Assembly (NCBI GenBank): GCA_934182605.1 | Contig: CAKPRQ010000003.1 | Coordinates: 62,001-126,000, forward strand | DNA length: 64,000 nt | Reading direction: 5' to 3' | Source of the DNA: an uncultured Clostridia bacterium | GTDB taxonomy: Bacteria > Bacillota > Clostridia > TANB77 > CAG-508 | Shown: piece after piece, positions 35,402 to 43,595 of the stretch | Position numbering within the stretch: position 1 is the stretch's first letter | Layout: each line of letters opens with the position of its first letter | Notes under the pieces: model-generated | Seen by the model: the letters and a program-made list of their open reading frames with translations, nothing else | Told to the model about the DNA's origin: nothing | Databases searched by the model: none | Translations under genes and position numbers: made by a program

Positions 35402-35444
35402 AAAAAATAAACTTTAAGGAATATCACCCTAAAGTTTATTTTTT
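35402..35444 (-). terminator. Terminator downstream of ileS
   Basis: AAAAAATAAACTTTA (35402-35416) pairs perfectly with TAAAGTTTATTTTTT (35430-35444). Symmetric, so active both ways. Confidence 0.88.
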
Positions 35445-35488
35445 AATGTAATAGTTTCTTAAATTTTATACAAAATAAAGAAATAAAA

Positions 35489-38400
35489 CTACATTCTAGC
35501 AATTTCAATTTTAACACTTTCACCATTTATATTTATCTCTTTTTTATAGCCTAATTGTTCAAAGTCTTCTAATTTAAATTCTGAAGCTAATGTTTCTTGC
35601 ATAATTTTATCTAAATACTCTTCTAACACTTTTTTCATCAATTTTCCCTCTGTCAATATGCTTAATTTTATTCTTTCTTCAACTTTAAAATTAGATTCTT
35701 TTCTAAATACTTGTAAAGCTCTAATAAGTTCTCTAGCCATTCCTTCTACAATTAATTTTTCTGTTAAAGTAGTATCTATTCCAACCACTATATTATTTTC
35801 TTTTATTACTACCATATTAACTTTAGGTCTAGTATTTAGAGTTAAAGCCTCTTTGCTTATATTTTTGAATTGCTTAATATTAATATTATTAATATTTTCA
35901 TTTTTAAATTCTTTTAATAATTCACTAGTTTCATTAGTATCTAAATTTTCTATAACTTCTTTAAATTCTTGAATCCTATCTTTTAACAATTTTCCTGCTA
36001 CTTTAAAATTAACAACAAAATATTCGTCTTCTAATATAGTTCCATCTTCTAATAAACTTAAATTTTTAATATTTAACTCATCTAATATTATCTCTTTAAA
36101 ATCTGTTATAGCTTTTGTGTTATCTGTAAATATATAGATTGCACTTAGTGGTTGTTTTACTTTTAATTGATTTTCATTTCTAAGCATTAAGCCCATAGCA
36201 ATTATTTTTCTTATGCTTTCTACTTCTACTAATATTTCATTATTAATATACTTGCTATCTATTTTTGGATATTCAGATAAATGTATAGATTTTACCTCAT
36301 TAGGTTCAAAAGTTCTAACCATATTTTGCCATATTTCTTCAGTCATAAACGGAATTATCGGTGCCATTACTTGACTTATTTTCTTAATTGCTAAATATAA
36401 TAAATAATATACTTGAATTTTATCTTCTGAAATACCAATTCCCCAAAATCTTTTTCTATTTACTCTTACATAAAAATTAGAAATATCGTCCACTACTACT
36501 TCAAATAATTTTACAACTGACTGACTTTCATATTTTTCCATTGAATTAGTCGCTTTTTCAATAAATTCATTTAATCTAGCTAATAACCATTTATCAGTTT
36601 TTTGTAATTTTTGCATATCTAATTTATAATTTTGTAAATTTGGCATATCTAATATTGCATATGTATTAAAGAACACATAAATATTCCAAAAGTTTAATAA
36701 TTTTCTACGTGCTTCATCACCTAAGTTAAAACCAAACCTTACATCATTATTAGTTGGTGCTCCGGCATATAAATATCTTGCTGGATCTGCTCCAATTCTT
36801 TCCGCTGCTTCATCAAATTTTATCATATAACCTGACTTAGAGAATTTTCCACCATCTTCTTTTACAACAGCCCCATAAGTAAGTACTCTTTCATAAGGTG
36901 CTCTTTCTTCTAATACAACTGACATAAACAATAAAGAATAAAACCATAATCTTATTTGTTCCTTCATTTCTGTTACCCATTCAGCAGGAAAATGTTTTTT
37001 CCAATATTCTTTATCTGTAAAATACTTTAATGTTGAAAATGGAGTTATTCCTGCATCTAACCAACAATCTCCAACGTCTGGAATTCTTTTTACAGATTTA
37101 CCACATTTAGGACATTTTATTTCAACTTCATCAATCCAAGGTTTATGCAAATTAGGCATTTTTCTTACTTTTGATTTATCAACAGCTAAATCTGTTAATT
37201 CTTGTAGAGACCCTATTACAGTTAACTCACCGCATTCCTCACATGGATAAAATGGAAGCGGTAATCCATAAAATCTTTTTCTTGAAATAGCCCAATTTCC
37301 CATATTATTAAGCCAATCTTCCATTCTTTTACCTGCAAAATCAGGATCCCATTTTACTGTTCTTGTCGCTTCTATTAATTTATCCCTTATTGCATCACAG
37401 TCTAAATTCCACTCCTTTACAGCTTTGAATATAACCTCATTTTTACATCTCCAACAAACAGGATAACTATGTTCATGTTCTTCAATTTTATATAATTTAT
37501 TTCTCTTCTCTAATTCTTCAAATACATATTGTGCAACTTCTTTTGTGTTTTTTCCAGTCATAAATCCAAAACCATTTAATAATACACCATTATCATCTAC
37601 AGGAATTACTACTTCTAAGCCTAAATTCTTACCTAGTTCAAAATCTTCTGCACCACAACCAGGAGCAATATGAACAACACCTGAGCCATCTGTTTCAGAC
37701 ACATCTTCCCATGCGACGATATTATGAGAGATTCCTTGTTGTTTTTCAAACTCTTCAAAAAATGTTTCATATTCTAAACCAACTAATTTTTCACCTTTAA
37801 ATATTTCAACAACTTCTAATTTATCATCAGCCAAAAGTCCTAATGATTTTTTTCCTATTATTAAATATTTATCATCTGACTTTACCTTAACTTTTGCATA
37901 TTCTATTTCCGGATTAACAGCTAATGCTACATTTGCAGATAACGTCCAAGGCGTTGTAGTCCATACAACAATTTTACTATCTTTTCCTATTAATGGTAAT
38001 TTAGCGAATACAGCTTTATGTACCATTGTTTTGTATGAACCTGACATCTCATGTTCTGATAATGAAGTTCCACATCTTGGACACCAAGGCATTGGTCTAA
38101 ATGATTGTTTTAACATTCCTTTTTCATAACATTTTTTCAAGAAAAACCAAATAGAAGTTATATTCTCATCTGTATTTGTAAAATATGAATTATCCCAATC
38201 CATCCATTGACCTAATCTTTTTGATTGATCAGTTATTACTTTTGAAAATTTATTTACTCTTTCCATACATTTATTAGTAAATTTATCAAGTCCATAATTT
38301 TCAATATCTTTTTTATCTTTAAAACCTAATTCTTTTTCTACTTCGACCTCTACCCATAAACCTTGAGCATCAAAACCATTTCTGTAATGAGAAGTAAAGC

Positions 38401-38623
38401 CATTCATACCTTTATATCTTAAAAATATATCCTTTAAAGTTCTTCCCCAGGCATGATGCACTCCCATAGGATTATTAGCTGTGATTGGTCCATCTAAAAA
38501 CCTAAACACTTTTCCGTTTTTATTTTTTTCTTGTAAAGTTTTAAAGCACTCTTCTCTTTCCCAAAAATCTAAAATATCATGTTCCATTTTTATAAAATCA
38601 AAATTCGGTTCTATTTTTTTCAT
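35489..38623 (-). CDS. ileS: Isoleucyl-tRNA synthetase, eukaryotic-like (type 2)
   Basis: 1044 residues. HIGH motif is 'MGVHHAWGRTLKDIFLRYK' and KMSKS is 'GGKFSKSGYMIKFDEAAER'. Editing domain 'TTPWTLSANVALAVNP' and 'HIAPGCGAEDF' are present. The HHAWGR form and the long C-terminal region belong to the type 2 class, related to eukaryotic enzymes and known for mupirocin insensitivity. No T-box leader is visible: it starts 15 bp after the glycosyltransferase gene. Confidence 0.96.
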   Translation of the reverse strand: MKKIEPNFDFIKMEHDILDFWEREECFKTLQEKNKNGKVFRFLDGPITANNPMGVHHAWGRTLKDIFLRYKGMNGFTSHYRNGFDAQGLWVEVEVEKELGFKDKKDIENYGLDKFTNKCMERVNKFSKVITDQSKRLGQWMDWDNSYFTNTDENITSIWFFLKKCYEKGMLKQSFRPMPWCPRCGTSLSEHEMSGSYKTMVHKAVFAKLPLIGKDSKIVVWTTTPWTLSANVALAVNPEIEYAKVKVKSDDKYLIIGKKSLGLLADDKLEVVEIFKGEKLVGLEYETFFEEFEKQQGISHNIVAWEDVSETDGSGVVHIAPGCGAEDFELGKNLGLEVVIPVDDNGVLLNGFGFMTGKNTKEVAQYVFEELEKRNKLYKIEEHEHSYPVCWRCKNEVIFKAVKEWNLDCDAIRDKLIEATRTVKWDPDFAGKRMEDWLNNMGNWAISRKRFYGLPLPFYPCEECGELTVIGSLQELTDLAVDKSKVRKMPNLHKPWIDEVEIKCPKCGKSVKRIPDVGDCWLDAGITPFSTLKYFTDKEYWKKHFPAEWVTEMKEQIRLWFYSLLFMSVVLEERAPYERVLTYGAVVKEDGGKFSKSGYMIKFDEAAERIGADPARYLYAGAPTNNDVRFGFNLGDEARRKLLNFWNIYVFFNTYAILDMPNLQNYKLDMQKLQKTDKWLLARLNEFIEKATNSMEKYESQSVVKLFEVVVDDISNFYVRVNRKRFWGIGISEDKIQVYYLLYLAIKKISQVMAPIIPFMTEEIWQNMVRTFEPNEVKSIHLSEYPKIDSKYINNEILVEVESIRKIIAMGLMLRNENQLKVKQPLSAIYIFTDNTKAITDFKEIILDELNIKNLSLLEDGTILEDEYFVVNFKVAGKLLKDRIQEFKEVIENLDTNETSELLKEFKNENINNINIKQFKNISKEALTLNTRPKVNMVVIKENNIVVGIDTTLTEKLIVEGMARELIRALQVFRKESNFKVEERIKLSILTEGKLMKKVLEEYLDKIMQETLASEFKLEDFEQLGYKKEININGESVKIEIARM

Positions 38624-38638
38624 CTTGTCACTACTCCT

Positions 38639-39476
38639 TTATTTATTTTTTTCTATTAATTCTAATCTATTAGCATATTCAAGCCATATTTTTTTACATA
38701 TTTCTGAAGGATATTCATCATTCCATGGTTTAACTCCAGCAAAATGAAAAATTGCGCAATTTTTAAAAATTCCTTTTATATGAGTAAAATTTTTAATTAA
38801 ACAATTATATTTGTAACTATCTACATAACCGTACATCTTTAAAAAATAAAGCATTTAAGATATTCTGGTCATGAAAATATTTATTTTTTATTAACCAATC
38901 TCCATGCATAAATTTCAGTATTCTTTCATATTGATTATTTTCCCTTAATAACTTTAAATTCATCACCATTACGCCTGAATTAAAGTAAGGATACTCATAT
39001 GGTATATTCAATATATCATATACTTCTTTATTTTTTTTTGAATGGTTCGTATCTTCACACACTATAAAATATTTATCATTAAATTCCATATTATATAATT
39101 CAAGTAAAGATTTATTGATTATAATATCCACATCTAAATATAATACTTTATCAATGTTTTGAGGCAAGTATTTCATTGCTGCTAATCTATAATATATTTC
39201 TACTGAACAATTTCTATATAAGGGGGCAAATTTAAAAATTTCTTCATCAACCCTATACACAAACAATTTATTTTGATACTTCAAAACAAACTTATTTAAA
39301 TCTCTAATATCTTTTTCTGGTATAAAAGAATGAAGTAAAAAAATATTAATTAATATGTTATTATTATTTTCAAATAAAGACAATAACATAGTTTTTAAAT
39401 ATAAAATGTTATTAGGAGGTATAGTAACTAAAATATTCATTTCTTTATTATTCATATTCATTTTTCTCACTTTCAT
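38639..39476 (-). CDS. GT8-family glycosyltransferase, interrupted by a +1 frameshift at CGG
   Basis: The start frame encodes 215 residues of a GT8 enzyme: 'YYRLAAMKYLPQNIDKVLY', then 'LDVDIIINKSL' (DxD, metal and UDP-sugar binding), 'YFNSGVMVMNLKLLRE' and 'DQNILNALFFKDV'. CGG at 38829-38831 (codon 216) is followed by a stop four codons on. Skipping the C continues 'GYVDSYKYNCLIKNFTHIK' and 'CAIFHFAGVKPWND', the GT8 C-terminal block with its H-x-x-G-x-KPW motif. Total 278 residues, normal for the family. ATG 39476 overlaps the kinase-like gene stop (ATGA). Likely transfers sugar to an envelope acceptor. Confidence 0.85.
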
Positions 39477-40120
39477 TTTAAATAAGGTCTTTCTGTGGTA
39501 AAAGATATATAATCATTATTTAATACCTTTTTAATAACAAAATCTATAATATCCAATACTCCATATCTAGCTTCTATGCTTGAATTTCCACACTCCATAA
39601 TTGCATTATAATCAGTTAGTATAATATGATCTTTACCAACTATAAAATCTCCTAAATCTCTTATAAAAACATTAAAACCCAAAAGCATTAATTCAGAGCA
39701 ACATTTATATAGTTGATGTTGATATTCTACAATATCATCATTTGTTGCATTTTTAATCTTTTTATCAAGTGGTACTCCTTCTACATATTCATAAATAACA
39801 ATCCTAATTTTTTCCTTTTTTACATTATCACAAATTACTGTATTTATAATGTGAGATATATACATAGTTTTAGATAAAATATCTAGTTTATCTTGCGAAT
39901 TATAAATGTGACTTGCTAAAGGATATTTTTCAAAGTGGATTTTTATTGAATACATCTTCTCATTCAAATCTAACAAAAATATTACCGCATCATCTTCCCA
40001 CCTACTTTTTTTCAATAAGGAAACTTTATATTGTTTCAAATTATTAAATTTAGATTCCAACTCATTTAGGGTAACAATAGTACTTATTTTTTCAATTAAA
40101 ATTTTAACAAAGTTTTCCAT
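39473..40120 (-). CDS. Protein-kinase-fold protein (LPS-kinase/YrbL-like)
   Basis: 215 residues from ATG 40118-40120 (AGGAG 8 bases upstream). 'RIVIYEYVEGVPLDKKI' resembles the kinase hinge; 'VFIRDLGDFIVGKDHIIL' corresponds to the catalytic loop and 'TDYNAI' to the DFG position. The N-lobe has 'SIKIHF' as its ATP-lysine strand. These traits resemble small bacterial sugar or heptose kinases, though the catalytic Asn after HRD is not obvious. It is translationally coupled to the GT8 gene, so a shared role in glycan modification is likely. Confidence 0.55.
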   Translation of the reverse strand: MENFVKILIEKISTIVTLNELESKFNNLKQYKVSLLKKSRWEDDAVIFLLDLNEKMYSIKIHFEKYPLASHIYNSQDKLDILSKTMYISHIINTVICDNVKKEKIRIVIYEYVEGVPLDKKIKNATNDDIVEYQHQLYKCCSELMLLGFNVFIRDLGDFIVGKDHIILTDYNAIMECGNSSIEARYGVLDIIDFVIKKVLNNDYISFTTERPYLK

Positions 40121-40145
40121 ATTTAACACTCCTAAATATAATACT

Positions 40146-41402
40146 CTATATAGCTTGTTTTTTTATTTTTTCTACCTTTCTTAATACCATTTTAGGTTCT
40201 GCTTTTTTCTCAACCACATCTCTCGTTATAATACACGTCTCTATATTAGGATTAGATGGAACATCATACATTATATCTCTCATTATATCTTCTATAATAG
40301 CACGTAATCCTCTAGCTCCCGTATTTCTTTCTATAGCTTTTTCTACTATTAGATCTAAAGCTTCTTCTTCAAATTCTAATTTCACATTATCTAATTCTAA
40401 TAATTTCTTATATTGTTTTATAATAGCATTTTTAGGTTTAGTTACAACTTTTTTTAATTCTTCTTTATCTAATTCTTTTAAAGTTGTAACAATTGGTAAT
40501 CTGCCTACAAATTCCGGAATCAAACCAAATTTTATTAAATCTTGAGGTAATAAATTTTTAAGTATTTCAAATTTACTAATTTCATGTTTACTCTCTATAT
40601 TAGCACCAAAACCAATAGATTTTTGACCTACACGAGTTCTAATAATTTTTTCTATACCTTCAAAAGCTCCACCGCATATAAATAATATATCTTTAGTATT
40701 TATTTGTATTAATTCTTGATGTGGATGTTTTCTACCACCTTGTGGAGGCACAGATGCTACTGTTCCTTCTACTATTTTTAATAAGGCTTGTTGAACCCCT
40801 TCTCCACTTACATCTCTAGTTATAGATGGATTTTCAGATTTTCTTGTGATTTTATCTATTTCATCTATATATATAATTCCTTTTTGAGCTCTTTCTATAT
40901 CTCCATCTGCTGCTTGTATTAATTTTAATAAAATATTTTCAACGTCTTCTCCAACATAACCAGCTTCTGTTAATGTAGTTGCATCTGCTATCGCAAAAGG
41001 TACATTTAAGACTTTAGCTAAAGTTTGAGCAAGCATTGTTTTTCCACAACCTGTAGGCCCTAGTAACAATATATTACTTTTTTGTATTTCTACATCGCTA
41101 TCTTCCATATTTTCTGCATTAATTCTTTTATAATGATTATATACTGCTACGGATAAGGCTTTTTTTGCGTCATCTTGGCCTACTACATATTCATCTAAAA
41201 TTTCTTTTATTTTTGCTGGTGGTAAAACTGGAATATTGGCTTCTTCTAATACTATATCTTCAAAACCTTCGCTTAAAATTTCATTACATCTACTAATACA
41301 TTCATCGCATATACACGCTGTTGGTCCTGTTATAATTCTTCCTACACTTTCTTGTGTTTTACCGCAAAAAGAACATCTAACCGTTTTATTTATTTTTGCC
41401 AT
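40146..41402 (-). CDS. clpX: ClpX AAA+ unfoldase
   Basis: 418 residues. N-terminal C4 zinc domain ('CSFCGKTQ', 'CICDECISRC'), Walker A 'GPTGCGKTMLAQTLA', Walker B 'GIIYIDEIDKI', pore loop 'GYVGEDV', sensor 2 'NTGARGLRAI'. Hexameric partner of ClpP. ATG 41402 follows AAAGGA. It lies 147 bp after clpP, separated by an E1 core hairpin. Confidence 0.97.
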   Translation of the reverse strand: MAKINKTVRCSFCGKTQESVGRIITGPTACICDECISRCNEILSEGFEDIVLEEANIPVLPPAKIKEILDEYVVGQDDAKKALSVAVYNHYKRINAENMEDSDVEIQKSNILLLGPTGCGKTMLAQTLAKVLNVPFAIADATTLTEAGYVGEDVENILLKLIQAADGDIERAQKGIIYIDEIDKITRKSENPSITRDVSGEGVQQALLKIVEGTVASVPPQGGRKHPHQELIQINTKDILFICGGAFEGIEKIIRTRVGQKSIGFGANIESKHEISKFEILKNLLPQDLIKFGLIPEFVGRLPIVTTLKELDKEELKKVVTKPKNAIIKQYKKLLELDNVKLEFEEEALDLIVEKAIERNTGARGLRAIIEDIMRDIMYDVPSNPNIETCIITRDVVEKKAEPKMVLRKVEKIKKQAI

Positions 41403-41450
41403 ACAAAAATCCTTTCCAATATAAATTAATGTTTTAATTTATTGTTATCT

Positions 41451-41535
41451 TACTTATATATTAATATTTTTTATCAAAAACATAGCTAGGGTTAACAATC
41501 GGGGTCTTTGATTTCAAAATATTAATATATAAGTA
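41451..41535. repeat. E1-core hairpin with unrelated arms, between clpP and clpX
   Basis: TACTTATATATTAATATTTT (41451-41470) pairs perfectly with 41516-41535, yet this arm differs completely from the other copies. Read on the minus strand, the core between them is nearly the same: ATCAAAGACCCCGATTG, then AACCCTAGCTATG and TTTTTGAT. So the inside is conserved and the outside only needs to pair. No GTTAC ends. Confidence 0.78.
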
Positions 41536-41549
41536 CTTTTTAATTATAA

Positions 41550-42146
41550 TTAAGGTCTTTTATCCATTATTCCATCTATTAATCCATATTTTAAAGCTTC
41601 TTCAGCTGTCATAAAGTTATCTCTTTCTGTATCCTTCATAATTGTTTCTAAACTTTGACCTGTTCTTTCACTTAATATTTTATTTAATTTTTCTCTTGTT
41701 TTCACCATATGGTCCGCATGTATTTTTATCTCTGTTGCTTGACCTGATAATCCACCACTTATTAATGGTTGATGTATCATTATTTCTGCATTTGGTGTTG
41801 CATATCTTTTACCTTTTGTACCACATGCTAATAATACTGCTCCCATACTTGCAGCTAATCCTACACATATTGTAGATACAGGACATTTTATATAATTTAT
41901 TGTATCATATATTGCCATTCCATCTGTTATTGAACCACCTGGACTATTAATATAAAATGAGATTTCTTTATCAGGATCTTCTGATTCTAAAAACAATAAT
42001 TGTGCTACAACTAAACTTGCTGTTGCATGGTTTACATCTTCTGATAAAAAGATTATTCTATCTTTTAATAATCTTGAAAATATATCATAAGACCTTTCCC
42101 CTTTACTTGTTTGTTCAATTACATAAGGTACTAAACTATTATACAT
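41550..42146 (-). CDS. clpP: ClpP, ATP-dependent protease subunit
   Basis: 198 residues from ATG 42144-42146 (AAAGGAAG upstream; an upstream TTG would add two residues). Catalytic Ser in 'GLAASMGAVLLACGTKG', His in 'AEIMIHQPL', Asp in 'TERDNFMTAEEA'. Fourteen-subunit chamber working with ClpX and ClpC. Between tig and clpX, the usual order. Confidence 0.97.
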   Translation of the reverse strand: MYNSLVPYVIEQTSKGERSYDIFSRLLKDRIIFLSEDVNHATASLVVAQLLFLESEDPDKEISFYINSPGGSITDGMAIYDTINYIKCPVSTICVGLAASMGAVLLACGTKGKRYATPNAEIMIHQPLISGGLSGQATEIKIHADHMVKTREKLNKILSERTGQSLETIMKDTERDNFMTAEEALKYGLIDGIMDKRP

Positions 42147-42174
42147 ATACAAACTTCCTTTCTTTTCTTAATTA

Positions 42175-42203
42175 GAATGGCACTTTATTACTTAGTGCCA
42201 TTT
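42175..42203. other. Hairpin between tig and clpP
   Basis: GAATGGCACT pairs with AGTGCCATTT over a 9-base loop. It lacks a downstream T run on the minus strand, so it is probably a weak attenuator or processing site, not a full terminator. Confidence 0.5.
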
Positions 42204-42216
42204 CCAACTTATTAAA

Positions 42217-43506
42217 TTATTTTATTTTTGCTTTATCCATAACATATTCAACTGTTTTTTCTACTGTGTGATTTTTCTTTAAATGTTCCATATATTCTTC
42301 ATTATTATTTAATTCTTCTTCTGTTTTATTATATTTTTCTGCCATTTCTTTAATACTTGCTTTTATTTTTTCTTCATCTAATTTTATTTTATCGCCTAAA
42401 TCTTTTGAAACAGCTTCTAATACTAATTGTGTTTTTACTGTTTCTTCTGCATTTTCTCTCATACTATTTCTTAATTCATCCATAGATTGATGTACAAATT
42501 CTAAATATTTTTCAATATTTAATCCTTGATAGTATAAGTTGTTTTCAAAAGATCTTATTCTCATATCAATTTCAGTTTCTATCATACCTGATGGTACTTC
42601 AAATTCTGCATTTTCTACTATTTTTTTAATTACTGCATCTTCCATTTCATGTTTTGCTTTATGTTCATTTTCTTCTTGCATTTCTTTTTTTATACTATCT
42701 TCCCATTCTTTTAATGTATCAAATTCACTAGCATCTTTTGCTAATTCATCATCTATAGCTGGTACTTGTTTTTCTTTTATTTCATGTACTTTTACTTTGA
42801 AAACTGCTGGCTTTCCTGCTAATTCTTTTGAAAAATATTCTTCTGGGAATGTTACATTAATATCTTTTTCTTCATCAATCTTCATTCCTACCATTTGATC
42901 TTCAAAGCCTTCTATAAATGAATGACTTCCTATTTCTAGTTCATAATTTTCTGCTGTTCCGCCATCAAAAGGTATACCATCTACACTTCCTGCAAAATCT
43001 ATAACAGTTATATCTCCATTTTGAACTGGTCTATCTTCAACAGTAACTAATCTGGCATTTTTTTCTGCAACTTTTTCGATTTCTTTTTTTACATCTTCAT
43101 CAGTTACAGGGTAAGCAATTTTTTCAATTTCTATTCCTTCATATTTTCCTAATTTTACTTCTGGTTTTACTTGTACTATTGCTGTAAATATTAAATCTTT
43201 TCCTTTTTCCATTTGAATTATATCTATTTCAGGTTGACTTACAGCTTCGATATTATTTTTATCTATTTCTTCATTATATATTTTAGGTACTACTTCATTA
43301 AATGCATCTTCATAGAAAATTTCTTTTCCATATGCTCTTTCTACAATGTTATATGGTGCCTTACCTTTTCTAAATCCTGGTACATTAAAATACTTTGCTG
43401 ATTTTTTAAATACTTCTTGTATTCCATCTTCAAATATTTTTGCGTCTATTGTAAATTCTAATTTTATTTCATTTGTTTTATCTGTTTTTTCTGCTTTAAA
43501 ATTCAT
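42217..43506 (-). CDS. tig: Trigger factor
   Basis: 429 residues from ATG 43504-43506 (AAGGA 8 bases upstream; the earlier ATG overlaps that site). Ribosome-binding loop 'FNVPGFRKGKAPYNIVERA', FKBP-type domain 'NGDITVIDFAGSVDGIPFD', then the helical arms. It is a co-translational chaperone and prolyl isomerase. First gene of tig-clpP-clpX. Confidence 0.96.
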   Translation of the reverse strand: MNFKAEKTDKTNEIKLEFTIDAKIFEDGIQEVFKKSAKYFNVPGFRKGKAPYNIVERAYGKEIFYEDAFNEVVPKIYNEEIDKNNIEAVSQPEIDIIQMEKGKDLIFTAIVQVKPEVKLGKYEGIEIEKIAYPVTDEDVKKEIEKVAEKNARLVTVEDRPVQNGDITVIDFAGSVDGIPFDGGTAENYELEIGSHSFIEGFEDQMVGMKIDEEKDINVTFPEEYFSKELAGKPAVFKVKVHEIKEKQVPAIDDELAKDASEFDTLKEWEDSIKKEMQEENEHKAKHEMEDAVIKKIVENAEFEVPSGMIETEIDMRIRSFENNLYYQGLNIEKYLEFVHQSMDELRNSMRENAEETVKTQLVLEAVSKDLGDKIKLDEEKIKASIKEMAEKYNKTEEELNNNEEYMEHLKKNHTVEKTVEYVMDKAKIK

Positions 43507-43549
43507 TCTTAACATCCTTTCTCATTTTTAGAATTATATTAACCGTACT

Positions 43550-43577
43550 ATTATACCATATTTGTCAAATATTTCAA
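43550..43577 (-). promoter_or_regulatory. Promoter of tig-clpP-clpX
   Basis: TTGAAA (43572-43577), 16 bp, TATAAT (43550-43555) on the minus strand; no CtsR box nearby. Confidence 0.65.
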
Positions 43578-43595
43578 GGGGAAAAGTGAAATAAA

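Noticed and set aside
38624..38870. T-box riboswitch for ileS
   Set aside because: Only 15 bp separate ileS from the glycosyltransferase and no T-box sequence (TGGNACC with terminator) is seen.
42175..42203. Strong terminator between tig and clpP
   Set aside because: Stem is good but there is no T run on the transcribed strand, and tig-clpP-clpX are normally cotranscribed.
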